Source of the DNA: Stenurella melanura
Lineage: Eukaryota; Arthropoda; Insecta; Coleoptera; Cerambycidae
DNA: 64,000 bases
Direction of reading: 5' to 3'
Assembly (NCBI GenBank): GCA_963583905.1
Contig: OY757309.1
Coordinates: 197,549,482 to 197,613,481 of the forward strand
The position numbers were made by a program, and so were the translations under genes. Position 1 is the stretch's first letter. Each line of letters begins with the position of its first letter. Positions 34,684 through 45,685 of the stretch are shown here, in pieces. The notes under the pieces were generated by a model. That model had not been told where the DNA came from, did no database searches, and saw only the letters and a list, made by a program, of their open reading frames with translations.

Positions 34684-35140
34684 TGTAGTTTCAGATAATA
34701 TGAACACCGTTGAGACGCAGTAGAAGAAATCTGATTGCGAAATATGCAACACATGTTGTACATGTACACCTATATTACATGGGCTTCATAAATATGTTAC
34801 TTAAAGATAACTAATACAACAAAGATATATCTCTTATTCTTTGCGCATTCTACAATTCGTTCTGATGTTCCATCATACATGAAAAATTACAACAGGGCAT
34901 CAACAACACCCAGTAAACATAAGATCACATGAAATATTTAGTATATGTACCAAAATTTAGAACAAGAATATTTAGAAAATGGTTATCTAAAAATATATAA
35001 TTATTTACCTACTTCCTTAAAATTGTTTAATGTTTAGACATAAATTAAAAGCATTACTATTGAGCAACCAGTATGAATACTATCCAAGAATAAGAAATAA
35101 ATTATAATGAGGTACTTTAAAGGACCAGTTTCTTAATTTT
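34684..35140. other. No gene recognised
   Basis: AT-rich spacer. Confidence 0.5.
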
Positions 35141-37115
35141 TACTTCCACATCCACGTAGTGGATTGGTGATCGTAATCGCAAAAAAATTTTCAAAAATTT
35201 TTATTCGTGAAATAGGTTTAGAATGTCATGAAACGTCGAGATTTTAAATTTGAGCGAAAAAAAAATTTCTGTCTGTCTGTCGGTCTGTCTGTCGGTCTGT
35301 CTGTCTGTCTGTAACTTTTTTTTTGTCCGCACGCTTTCTCCGGAACGATTTAAGATATTGACCTGAAATTTTGTACACGTATATATTATAACGAGATCTG
35401 GAACTGGATTGTTTTTTGAGGAAATCCGGTGAAGGGTTGGGGGTTAAATAGGGGTAAATAGGGGGAAATAAGTAAAGCAAGCTTGTAAGAGTACAGAAAC
35501 TTGAAATTCGGTGTATGTACTAGAAGTTAAGGCCTCAGATTTTTTATAATATTTTTCAGCCCCCCACCACCCCTACCCCATTAAAGGGGTTGATAAAATA
35601 AAGTTGAGATATTCATTTGAAATTTCGTACACGTATGTATTATAACGATGTCTAGAATTAGATTATATTTTGGGATGATTCCGTTGAAGGGTTGGGGCTT
35701 AATTTGGGGTAAATAGAGGAATATAAGTAAAACAAGTTGGTAAGAGTACAGAAACTTGAAATTCGGTGTATGTACTAGAAGCCAAAGCGTCAGATTTTTT
35801 AATAATAATTTTCAACCCCCACCACCCCTACTCCAATTTGAAAAGGGTTGATAAAATAAAATTGAGATATTCATTTGAAATTTTCTACACGTATGTATTA
35901 TAACGACATCTGGAACTATATTATATTTTGAGATAATTCCGTTGAAGGTTTGGGGATTAAATAGGGGTAAATTGGGGAAAATAAATAAAGCAAGCTGGTA
36001 AGACTACAGAAACTTGAAATTCGGTGTATATACTAGAAGCCAAGGTCTCAGATTATTTATAATATTTTTCAACCCCCACCACCCCTACTTCATTATTAAA
36101 AGGTTTGATAAAATAAAATCGAGATATTCATTTGAAATTTGGTACACGTATGAATTATAACGACATCTGGAACTAGATTATACTTTGAGATGATTCCGTT
36201 GAAGGGTTGGGGGTTATTTAGGGGTCAATAGGGGGAAATAAGTAAAGCAAGCTGGTATGAGTACAGAAACTTGAAATTCGGTGTATGTACAAGAAGTTAA
36301 GGCCTCAGATTTTTTTATAATATTTTTCAACTCCCCCACCACCCCTATCCCATTAATGGGGTTGACAAAATAAAGTTGAGTTATTCATTTGAAATTTCGT
36401 ACACGTATGTATTATAACGACGTCTGGAATTAGTTTATATTTTGAGATGATTCCGTTGAAGGGTTGGGGGTTAATTTGGGGTAAATAGAGGAATATAAGT
36501 AAAACGTTGGTAAGACTACAGAAACTTGAAATTCGGTGTATGTACTAGAAGCCACAGCGTCAGATTTTCTTATAATATTTTTCAACCGAACCACCCCTAC
36601 TCCAATATTAAAAGGGTTGATAAAATAAAATTGAGATATTCATTTGAAATTTGATACACGTATGTATTATAACAACGTCTGAAACTAGATCATAATTTGA
36701 GATGATGCCGTTGAAGGGTTGGGGGTTAAATAGGGGCAAATAGGGGAAAATAAGTAAAGCAAGCTGGTAAGACTACAGAAATTTGGGATTCGGTGTATAT
36801 ACTAGAAACCAAGGCCTCAGATTTCTTTCTAATATTTTTCAAACTCTACCACCTCCGCTTCATTATTAACGGGATTGATAACATCAAATTGAGATATTCA
36901 CTTGAAAGTTAGTACACGTATGTATCATTTTTAACGTATATGGTAGAAACCAACTCCTCAAACTTTTCTATGACATCTACCCCAAATATTATTAAAATTC
37001 TATGACCAATAATTTCCACATACTAGAGTGCAAATATAGTCAAGATGTTTCCTTTAAAGTGACTTGGACGAATAATCTGGATGTGGAAGTAGTGATTCCT
37101 TAGGCAGCGGTTTTT
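35141..37115 (-). mobile_element. HINE-like repeat copy 6, full length, no 91-bp array
   Basis: On the minus strand it starts at 37115 with AAAAACCGCTGCCTAAGGAA and the subterminal ACTTCCACATCC, and ends at 35141 with the 3' hairpin. Between them are six 256-bp monomers and a long CTGTCTG microsatellite (35271-35313). It lacks the 91-bp array found in the copies at 31144 and 39151. The family therefore has at least two internal layouts. Confidence 0.9.
35496..36900 (-). repeat. 256-bp tandem array, about six monomers
   Basis: The phase mark GAAACTTGAAATTCGGTGTA starts at 35496, 35751, 36009, 36266 and 36521. A diverged sixth copy is at 36778. Spacing is 255-258 bp. Each monomer also contains ACACGTATGTATTATAACGA and GTTGAAGGGTTGGGGGTTAA. 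Confidence 0.92.
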
Positions 37116-39150
37116 AATGTATACACTGTGTTTTACTTTTCATGAGTAAACCCTTGTATATCTGGAATTAAATAAACGGACTCATAGGTGTACAACTCAC
37201 CCGAATTTAAAACGAGTTTACCTTTTAATTTCAGAGATACTCATGAAAAGTGAAACACTGAGTATATGTTTTTGTCTTTTCAATATTCTCTCTTTATGTA
37301 AAATTTACTATTGAATAATAATTTATGTTCCTCATAAAGTTAAATGTAAACAACTAGAGCACATTCTTATAGACTTCACTGTCAGGTAATTATCTTGTGT
37401 ATCAGGAAGGTATATTCTTTATCTAAACAAAATTAAATTCATTATAAAGAATGTAAGATAAGGCGATTAACATTGTATTATATAATGGAATTAGCAGAGC
37501 ACTTAAAAAGTCTCGCTCTTATACTATGAAGGTACTAATTACTACATAATTTGGAAATAAAGTTTATTAAGTTTCAACGCTCTTAAACGTGTTTCATTTT
37601 AATATTTTAAACAATCTAGACAGATGAACATAGATACGGTTAATTATATTTGACGTTAATTAAATACATGGTGGGTAAGAAAGTTTTTACTTGCAGACTT
37701 TCCACGCAAGAGAATAGTGGAGTAAAAAAAGGACATTCGTATGCATAATTTTGTAACAACAAAGTTATGATTTCATACCTTCTGGGGTATCACCAGGAAT
37801 ATATATATCTGAGTTCTGGACTTCGAAAGCCTATTGCGTTTTTCTATAAACAATTTAAGTCTTTGAACATCGTTGCTTAAGGTAAAAAGGTGAATATCTC
37901 CAGTTCTAGAGGTACATACATAACTACACTAGCGGACTTAGCCCGGGAAACGTCGCAGAAACTTTATGCTTTTCAACTGGGCGAAAGTCCGCTAACAAGC
38001 AACATAACCAGAATCATAATGCATAATGCCCCATTCCAGATCAAACACCAGGCGTTGTCTATCTTCCGGCAACCTCTCTAGCCACACTTTTCTTAACCAT
38101 AACTTTTCTCTATCACACAGTTTTCCCTTCACATCTTTATAATATATTTATCTATCCTATCCCCCTTTTGTCTGTTTGTTAATTGTTTGACTTTTTGTAT
38201 TTCTGGTTATTTTGCCCTTTTTTTTGTTCTAAATTCATTTTAGACCGAAAATCCTTTTAAAAACTGTAACTATAAATAAATTTAATTTCTCACCTTCCCT
38301 ACCTTCTCGACGGCGGGTAGATCGTTGGGTCCAATTGTTTAGTGTCCTATGCCCAATATTTTTTATAGTGCTAATTTTAAATGTTTAAAATGCGCTGCGC
38401 GACGTGGTTGTCTGGTTGGCTCCGGATCACGATGAGGGGAGGCAATGTTTGTATTTTATTAATTTAAATAAATTTGTTATGATGATGGTTTTAGAGGTCC
38501 GATCGGGACAAACAAAAAACAAAAATCTTCGTAATTAAGATTTCAACAAATCTGCGTTAGTTTTGGATCATTTGAGTACGTACATAAATCATACAAAATT
38601 GAATAAACTGGCTAAAAGCATTTATTCTTTCATTTTAACGCCCAGGCACGTTAAGAGTTCCGATCTGCTTCAAACATTCAAAAAAGATGCCTTTTCTTGG
38701 AAACAAAACACCCTGAAATTTTGGTGCCCAAATATTGAACCCTGTGAACATAAATGAATTTGTTATCTAAAATTTGAATTGCCCGCCATATTATGCCATT
38801 AAGTCCAAAATGGATAACTTTTTTCAAAATGTAGATCTCGATGCAAGCTTTCCGCTAACAGTAAATCATCATTTTGCTGTTTTAACACTGTTCATATGTT
38901 ATCGTTTTTTTTGTTTTTTTATTTTTTTTTATTCTGCACTAGAAGAAACAATTAGAAAAAAGCGAAATTTTGACACATATGCTTACCTTGGCATATGGTA
39001 TAACAAATTCCTCAGTGCTGCGTAGTTCACGGATACTAAAAATTATGAAATAAAATTGCACCGTCGTCGTTCGGTTAATAAAACCTTATTACCTAATATT
39101 CGATTTATGCGCCGGGTACAAATTCGTTCAATTTTGTTATATATTCATTT
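37116..39150. other. No gene recognised
   Basis: The stretch 37870-38500 is less AT-rich and has a 63-codon open frame (37890-38081). It could be the tail of an unrecognised transposon, but I found no domain, terminal repeat or second copy. The 64- and 83-codon frames at 38563 and 38774 are also not recognised. Confidence 0.4.
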
Positions 39151-39759
39151 TACTTCCACATCCACGTAGTGGATTGGAAGTATAATAATCGTAAAAAAAA
39201 TTCAAAAATTTGTTTTGTTGAAATAGGTTTAGAATGTCACGAAACGTCGAGATTTTAAATTTGAGCGAAGAAAAATTTTTCTGTCTGTCGGTCTGTCTGT
39301 AACTTTTTTGTCCACACGTTTTCTCCGGGACGGTTTAAGATATTGACTTGAAATTTTCTACACGCATATATTATAACGAGATCCGAAACTGGACTGTTTT
39401 TTGAACATATCCGGTAAATAGGGGGAAATAGGCAAAGCAAGAGGTAAGAGGTAAGGGTACAGAAACTTGAAATTTGGTACTAGAAGCCAAGGCCTCAAAA
39501 TTTTTTACAATATTTACCATATCCCACACCATCCCATTCCAATATTAAAGGGGTTGATAAAATAAAATTGAGATATTCACTTCAATTTTGCTACACGTAT
39601 GTATGATAACGACTTCTAGAACTAGATTATATTTTGAGATGATTCCGTTGAAGGTAAAGGTAAGTATGGATAACTAGGGGAAAATGAGTAAAGCAAGCTG
39701 TGTAGAGTTAAAAAATTTGGTGCGTATACTAGAAGCCAAGCCCTCAGATTTCTTTATAG

Positions 39760-42700
39760 TTGGAGTTGGAGTTGGAGTTTGTGGGAGGGCAGTCACATTT
39801 AGGTGACCGCAGCACCTAGGCCCCATTGGGCCCCTTGTACGTCCTCCCGAGGGATACAGGATTCCACCTAGGCCTCCAACCATCCTAATCTTGTGAAGAA
39901 GGTGGTGATGCTGCCTAGGGGAATATCCCTCAAGTCGGCCAGTGTAGGCCAACGTTCTCCCAAAATGGATTCTCTGCTAGAGGAGACTGCCGGGCACTCA
40001 CAGAGTACGTGTTGGACAGTCTCGTCTTCTTGTTCACAACCTCTGCATAGGGGTGTGTCATTTAACTTCATGTTGTAAAGGTGCTTCCTCAGCTGGCAAT
40101 GACCAGTAAGAATTCCTGTCGCGAAGCGCAGGTTCTTCCTGGACATTCCCAGGTAGATCATCGTTGTATCCTTGTCAGGGTATCTAAGCAGATCCCTGGC
40201 CAACTGACAACTATGAGTTTCATCCCACAGTTTTTTAAATTTTCTGTGGGTGTCTTCTTTAATCATTAGCATTATTGCTGAGGTCGGCAGTATGTTGGAA
40301 GGGCCAGGTCCAAGTATACTTAGACTGGCTGCCTTCTTAGCCAGACTGTCAGCTTCCCTGTTGCCTCTGCACTGTGCATGCCCTTTGACCCAGCATAGAA
40401 TGACACTGTTCATGCTGGAGGCGCCCACGAGTGCCTGATGGCATTCCCATACTGACCCTGTTGTTATTTTGTGTCTCTGTAGGGCCAGTAGTGATTGTCT
40501 ACTATCAGTGTAGATTCTTATTGTTTTTCCCGTTATTTGTCTACGGGAAATTTCTTTTGCGGCTATGGTTATTCCCGCCAGTTCTGTTTGTATTATACTG
40601 GCTTGTTTGTCCATAGCCCATTTAATTTGAATTTGCAGGTTCCTGGAGTATACCCCACAACCTGTTCCTTCTTTCTTTTTCGATCCGTCTGTGAAGATGT
40701 TAACTGTTCCTTCACTGACGGCCTCATTGCTACTGTTGGTGTGTATTTCATAGGGTCTATCAAAGATGAACTGTGGAGAAATACCATCTGCACGTACCTG
40801 CAGAAGTGGCATTTGTTTAATTGCCTCATTCCACAGCCGGCATCTGGTCACTCCACATCCTATGTTTGGCTGTATGCCAACGGATTTGAGACGTGCCATA
40901 GTAGTTAGGGCCACCTCTTCTAGATATATGTCTAGTGGTGGCAGGCACAGCATCACTTCCATTGCTCTTGTTGGTGTTGTTCTCATAGCTCCAATTGTGT
41001 TTAAACAGGCTACTCGTTGTACCTGGCTGAGCTTACGTTTCGCTACAGTCTGCTGACTCTTAGGCCACCAGACGATGGCTCCATAGGCTATCATTGGTCT
41101 TATTATAGCAGTGTAAATCCACATAGCCACTTTGGGTTTCATTCCCCAGGTTTTCCCTATGGTTCTGCGGCACTGCTCAAAAGAGATGTAAGCCTTCTTT
41201 AGTCTTCTGTCTAAATGAAGATTCCATGTTAGTTTGGCATCAAAAGTTACTCCAAGGTATTTTACTTCTGATGCGAAATTTAGTGTGGTATTTAGGAGAA
41301 CGGGGGCCGTCATTGGCCCCAATTTCCTTTTCCTTGTGAAGAGGACCAGCTCTGTCTTCCTGGGGTTGACCGACAGAGAGTGTTCTCTGCACCATCTTTC
41401 GATTATTCTCAGGGCCATCTGCATTCGATCACAGAGGACTCCTTCGAATTTACCACTAAGCAGTATCGTTAGATCATCTGCGTATGCAATTGTGTGGAAT
41501 CCCTCGGAGTTGAGGCGGCGCAGGAGGCTGTCAAGAACTAAGTTCCATAGAAGAGGTGATAAGACACCCCCCTGAGGACAGCCTCTTGCAACCATTCCTC
41601 TAACAGCGATGTCTCCCATGTTAATCTGTACCGCTCTTTTTGAGAGCATGTTGGATATCCAGCCACTTACGATCGGAGAAACGTTCCTGCTCGTGAGGGC
41701 TGCTGTAATTTTTGGAAAGGTGGTTTTATCAAAAGCGCCTTCTATGTCTATGAAGACACCCAGGGTGGACTCTTTATTGTCCAAAGACTTTTCAATCCGA
41801 CCACTAACCGCATGAAGGGCGGTGTCGGTGGATCTGCCCGGGGTGTATGCATGCTGATTGGGATGTGTGGGATTAGCAGTAATCGCAACATCCCTCAAGT
41901 ATCGCTCACATAGCTTTTCCATCGCCTTGAGAAGGAACGAGGTCAAGCTAATGGGTCGGTATGCTTTGGGGGTAGTATAGTCTATTCTTCCCGCCTTTGG
42001 TATGAACACTACTTTGACTTCTCTCCACACCTTCGGAATATAAAGGTGTGCTAGGCACGTCCTGAATATTGCTGTCAGGTGCGGCACTATTTCATCCAGA
42101 CCCCATTGTAAAAGGGCTGGATGAATGCCGTCAGTACCTGGCGATTTGAAGGGGGAGAAGCCCAGTATTGCCCATTTAATTCTGTCTTCACTCACAATTT
42201 GTTTGGCAGTTTGCCAGTCCAGTTCGGTGGGTTGAGTGTCGGTTTCATTTGGCCATTCCTTCCGATCTGTCACTACAGATTCTGGGAAGTGAGTTTCCAT
42301 AAGCAACTCTAGGCTTTCATGTAGGTCGTTGGTACTGGTACCATCATCCTTTTTCAGTAGACCTAGGTGATTGTCTTTGTTTTTGGCAAGTATTTTATGT
42401 AGCCTAGCAGCCTGCGAGTAATCCTCGATCTCCTCACAGTAGGCTCTCCATGCCTCTCGTTGTCTCTGCCTGACTAGTTTTTTGAACTCTCTTTGATTGG
42501 TTCTGTATAGCTCCCAATCTGATTCAAGTTTTGTCATTTTCGCCTTGTTGAACGATGTCCTAGCTTGTTTCTTGAGGTCGGTCAGCGTCTGGCACCACCA
42601 TTTAGTGGCTTCCCCAGGCTGCTGTTGTACGGCCTTCAAGGGACACGATGCTTCGTAAGCTTTTTTCATAGCGGTTTGAACAGTTTTAACATACTGCTCA

Positions 42701-44383
42701 ATCTCTCCGTTGTTTTGTGGCACCCCATTGTGTACATCCCTCAGGTTCTCCCTGAGTTGACGTCGATATTCATCTCTGTCAGTGTCTCGGGGGTTCCTGA
42801 GGAGTTTTCTTGGTGCTTTGATTAATTTAATGCCGAATTCAATCCAGCGGTGGTCTGACATTGAAGCGGCGTCAGACACATGCCAGTCTTGGATCGAGTT
42901 GGATATACGGTTTGTAGCTAAGGTGATATCTACTATGGTTTGACTTCTAGAGTTAATAAATGTCGGTGTACAGCCTTGGTTAATTATATTAAGGTTATTA
43001 CCGATTATATAGTCGTAAAGTGACTTACCTCTAACATTGTTGTCTTTGTTGCCCCAGGTTACATGGTGAGCATTGGCGTCACATCCCATGATTAGTTCCC
43101 ATTTCTGGGTGAGGCAATGAGTTACCAGGTTCTCCATTTCCCTTGTCGGCGGTGGTGTTGCCTGGTCCTGGGGGAGATACACTGATGCTATTACGACTGT
43201 TGTTGGTTTGCCTGATATTGCACATTCCACCCTCACGGCCGTGAGATCAGAGGTTGAAAGGTGTTGTAATGGCTGGATTTTGATGTGCCGGGGGGCATAA
43301 ATCGCTGTCCTCGGCGTCATTGTTGGTGAGCTGAAAATAACTCCGCTTAGTTTTGTTAAACCAGATATTTTAGATTTAACTATCCAGGGTTCTTGGATTA
43401 GAGCCAGTGTATCCTGCTCCACATCGAGTCGTCGGCACAATGTTGCCGTTGCCGCTCTACTGTGTTGCAGGTTACACTGGACTACTCTTACCTTGTTTGG
43501 CTCGTTCTGTGGCGAACGTTGTCGCTCTGCCGCAGACTGTGCATGTTGTGGTGGGCGCTGGCGCTCATCCACTGGTTGGTGCGGCGAGCGTGGCCGCTCT
43601 GCCGCTTGACTGGCTAAGGTTTTATTATCCATATGGGTATTTGTTGATTTCGTCCATCTGGTTCCCCACCCGCCACGGAGCCCTCTTTGCGGATGTCGCA
43701 CGGCAAGCCCGTGCGATCACCAAGGATACCAGATGGATATAGCCCCCAGAGACAGGCAACGCTGTGAGAGGGTGGCGCAAACCTGACTGCCGAGGCGATC
43801 GACAGCCAGATCCACGGCCCCCTACGCGCCCCCTGCCGCCAGAGACTCACCCTGCCGGCCCTCTGACGGGACGACGCAGCCGGTTGATCAGGAGTGGGTT
43901 AGCTCCCGACCGCCCGTCTAGCCGAACTCCGGACCAAAGTGGCGTGTTGCAGGCACGGCCCACTCAACCACCAGGATTCCTTCATCCGACGACACGGGTC
44001 GCCACGCACGGCACAAACACGTGGGGGCTGGTTACTATGGGATGTCGCCCAAATTCCCATAGGCATCGTTAGAGGTACCCTAACCCTGGTACCATTCAGT
44101 CCTCGGCACGATGGCTTACACCTTGACTTGGGGGATGTTTTTCGAACCTCCCGGTCTAGATCCGCCGCCTTTTGTTTAAGCAGTGTCACCTCGTGCAGGG
44201 TGTGGTTCTTCACCACATGCTTACCAGCACCTCCGAAGGGGCATTGGTGAAGCTGGCGGACGGTCTTGGACGGTGATAGGCTAGGGCAAGAATGCTATAT
44301 TCGCGTCAACCGTCCCTGGTGTGCGTCAACCCACCCCGGTAAACCCAATTAAGGGGGCCGAGTGAGCCGACGCACTCCTTGAC
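39760..44383 (-). mobile_element. Non-LTR retrotransposon, LOA/R1-group-like, ORF2 intact
   Basis: The minus-strand 3' end is a short (AACTCC)n tail at 39760-39780. The 5' edge is at about 44383. ATAG lies at both junctions (39756-39759 and 44384-44387), a likely short target duplication. It has a very short 3' untranslated part (about 108 nt) and 682 nt upstream of ORF2. That is too little for a normal ORF1, and I find no CCHC zinc-knuckle series in it, so ORF1 is deleted or lost by 5' truncation. The composition is far more GC-rich than its surroundings. Confidence 0.88.
39868..43701 (-). CDS. LINE ORF2: endonuclease, reverse transcriptase, RNase H
   Basis: A single open frame of 1277 residues, no stops. 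An APE-type endonuclease (about 71-290) shows VQCNLQHSRAA, LIQEPW, CDANAHH and the catalytic SDHRW. A charged helical linker (about 370-450) follows. The reverse transcriptase (about 505-790) shows YRPISLTSF, HAYTPGRSTD, FIDIEGAFD, RGCPQGGVLSPLLW and AYADDL at 739-744. RNase H (about 1000-1125) shows FTDGS, QTELAG, YTDSR and GNREADSLAK, so all four acidic residues are present. The C-terminal zinc-knuckle-like tail (1198-1235) has GHCQLRKHL and CRGC...HVLCEC. The protein would nick target DNA and reverse-transcribe the element RNA. The EN-RT-RNase H order fits the LOA clade, but R1-group relatives are possible. The ATG at 43701 was chosen because the frame is open only a short way before the endonuclease; translation could also begin at Met24. 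Confidence 0.93.
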   Translation of the reverse strand: MRHPQRGLRGGWGTRWTKSTNTHMDNKTLASQAAERPRSPHQPVDERQRPPQHAQSAAERQRSPQNEPNKVRVVQCNLQHSRAATATLCRRLDVEQDTLALIQEPWIVKSKISGLTKLSGVIFSSPTMTPRTAIYAPRHIKIQPLQHLSTSDLTAVRVECAISGKPTTVVIASVYLPQDQATPPPTREMENLVTHCLTQKWELIMGCDANAHHVTWGNKDNNVRGKSLYDYIIGNNLNIINQGCTPTFINSRSQTIVDITLATNRISNSIQDWHVSDAASMSDHRWIEFGIKLIKAPRKLLRNPRDTDRDEYRRQLRENLRDVHNGVPQNNGEIEQYVKTVQTAMKKAYEASCPLKAVQQQPGEATKWWCQTLTDLKKQARTSFNKAKMTKLESDWELYRTNQREFKKLVRQRQREAWRAYCEEIEDYSQAARLHKILAKNKDNHLGLLKKDDGTSTNDLHESLELLMETHFPESVVTDRKEWPNETDTQPTELDWQTAKQIVSEDRIKWAILGFSPFKSPGTDGIHPALLQWGLDEIVPHLTAIFRTCLAHLYIPKVWREVKVVFIPKAGRIDYTTPKAYRPISLTSFLLKAMEKLCERYLRDVAITANPTHPNQHAYTPGRSTDTALHAVSGRIEKSLDNKESTLGVFIDIEGAFDKTTFPKITAALTSRNVSPIVSGWISNMLSKRAVQINMGDIAVRGMVARGCPQGGVLSPLLWNLVLDSLLRRLNSEGFHTIAYADDLTILLSGKFEGVLCDRMQMALRIIERWCREHSLSVNPRKTELVLFTRKRKLGPMTAPVLLNTTLNFASEVKYLGVTFDAKLTWNLHLDRRLKKAYISFEQCRRTIGKTWGMKPKVAMWIYTAIIRPMIAYGAIVWWPKSQQTVAKRKLSQVQRVACLNTIGAMRTTPTRAMEVMLCLPPLDIYLEEVALTTMARLKSVGIQPNIGCGVTRCRLWNEAIKQMPLLQVRADGISPQFIFDRPYEIHTNSSNEAVSEGTVNIFTDGSKKKEGTGCGVYSRNLQIQIKWAMDKQASIIQTELAGITIAAKEISRRQITGKTIRIYTDSRQSLLALQRHKITTGSVWECHQALVGASSMNSVILCWVKGHAQCRGNREADSLAKKAASLSILGPGPSNILPTSAIMLMIKEDTHRKFKKLWDETHSCQLARDLLRYPDKDTTMIYLGMSRKNLRFATGILTGHCQLRKHLYNMKLNDTPLCRGCEQEDETVQHVLCECPAVSSSRESILGERWPTLADLRDIPLGSITTFFTRLGWLEA

Positions 44384-44699
44384 ATAGTATTTTTTAACCC
44401 CTCCACCACCACCACTACATTAGTAAAGGGGTTGATGAAATAAACTTGAGATGTTCACTTGAAATTTGGTACACGTATGTATTTTTTGTTGAAGGGGTGA
44501 AGGGGGGCTGTGTAACTGGGAAAAATCAGTAGGGCGAGCTAATAAGAATCCAGAAACTTCATATTTGGTGCATGTGCTAGAAACCAATGCAAAGCCTTAC
44601 TTTTTAACATTGCAAATGTTTCAACAAATCGAAGATGTAAAGGTGATACGGGATCCAGAACGATTTGTGTCACGTTTGGAAATTCGGCTATTTTCTTGG

Positions 44700-45330
44700 A
44701 GACAAAAGCATTTTAACTTCTCGACGCTGATCGACGTCAAGCCTCGTTTCTGTAAAACTTGTGCATTTGATACATTTTGATATGAAAATTTATATTCTTG
44801 CAGTTTTACGTCTCGACGCCGACCGACGCCCAGCGTCGTTTTTGTATAACTTTTGTGTTTGATAGACTTTGATATCTAAATATACGTCCTTGCATTTTTA
44901 CGTCTCTACGCCGACCGATGCCTAACGTCGTTATTGTAAAACTAGTGCATTTGATATCTAGATTCATATTCTTGCATTTTTACGCCTTTTAGTAAAACTT
45001 CTGAATTTGTTAAATTTTTATACTTAGATTCATATTCTTCCAGCTTTCTGTTTCAACGCCGGCTAACACCTAGCCTCGATTTTGTAAAATTGTGTATTTG
45101 ATCAATTTTGATACCACAATTTATGTTCTTGCAATTTTACGTCTCGACGCTGACGCCTAACGTCGTTTTTGCAGAACTTGTATATTTGATACATTTTGAT
45201 ACCTAGATTCATATTGCTGCATTTTTACTTCTCGACACCTATCGACGCCTAGCATCGTTTTTGTAAAACTTGTGCATATCATAAATTTTGATACCTAGAT
45301 TGATGTTCCGCATTTTTACGAAACCGATTT
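44700..45330 (-). repeat. ~91-bp GC-rich minisatellite array, second locus
   Basis: This is the inverse complement of the array at 31490-32010 (units such as ACGTCTCGACGCCGACCGAC then GCCCAGCGTCGTTTTTGTA). About six diverged units are present, some short or deleted, as near 44990. Confidence 0.88.
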
Positions 45331-45685
45331 TTTTGTGGAATATTAATGTAAAGCCTACTATAATTACTCCAAGTTGTGTAATTTTTAAATTCTTTATCCG
45401 TGGCTTAATAAAAGTTTGAAGATTTCTAAAACTTTTCTTTATTTCTATCCACTGTACGTTTTGCAGATTTTGTAAATATCACGTCAGGCTTGAAAGTTAG
45501 CCAAGTTCATTTTCAGTGTCTAAATTGCATCTTCTGTAAATTTTTTTGACATCTGCCCCTAATATTATTAAAATTCTATGACCAATTATTTCCTCATTCT
45601 AAAGTGCAAATAGAGTCAATAAGTTTGCCTTTAAAGAGACTTAGAAGGAAAACTGGATGTGGAAATTCCTTAGGCAGCGGTTTTT

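Larger units (their letters stand above)
39151..45685 (-). mobile_element. HINE-like repeat copy 7, split by a LINE
   Basis: The 3' hairpin is at 39151 and the 5' end (AAAAACCGCTGCCTAAGGAA) at 45685. The monomer sequence breaks at AGATTTCTTTATAG (39759) and resumes at TATTTTTTAACCCCTCCACC (44388), with a 4.6-kb LINE between. Without it the element is about 1.9 kb. It contains an inverse-oriented 91-bp array (44700-45330). The 5' end has a small deletion beside the subterminal repeat (GGATGTGGAAATTCC instead of GGATGTGGAAGTAGTGATTCC). Confidence 0.88.

Noticed and set aside
35261..35320. CTGTCTG microsatellite as a stand-alone feature
   Set aside because: It occurs at the same place in several HINE-like copies and is part of that element.
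37890..39025. Three open frames of 63-83 codons as a possible gene
   Set aside because: No recognisable domain, no exon borders joining them and no repeat context. Left unassigned.
39893..43742. Many plus-strand open frames of 60-137 codons
   Set aside because: They lie antisense to the intact 1277-codon LINE frame and have no domains.
43764..44250. Open frames of ~100 codons upstream of LINE ORF2 on both strands
   Set aside because: Searched for ORF1/gag features; no CCHC zinc-knuckle series was found in any frame. GC-rich untranslated DNA gives long open frames by chance.
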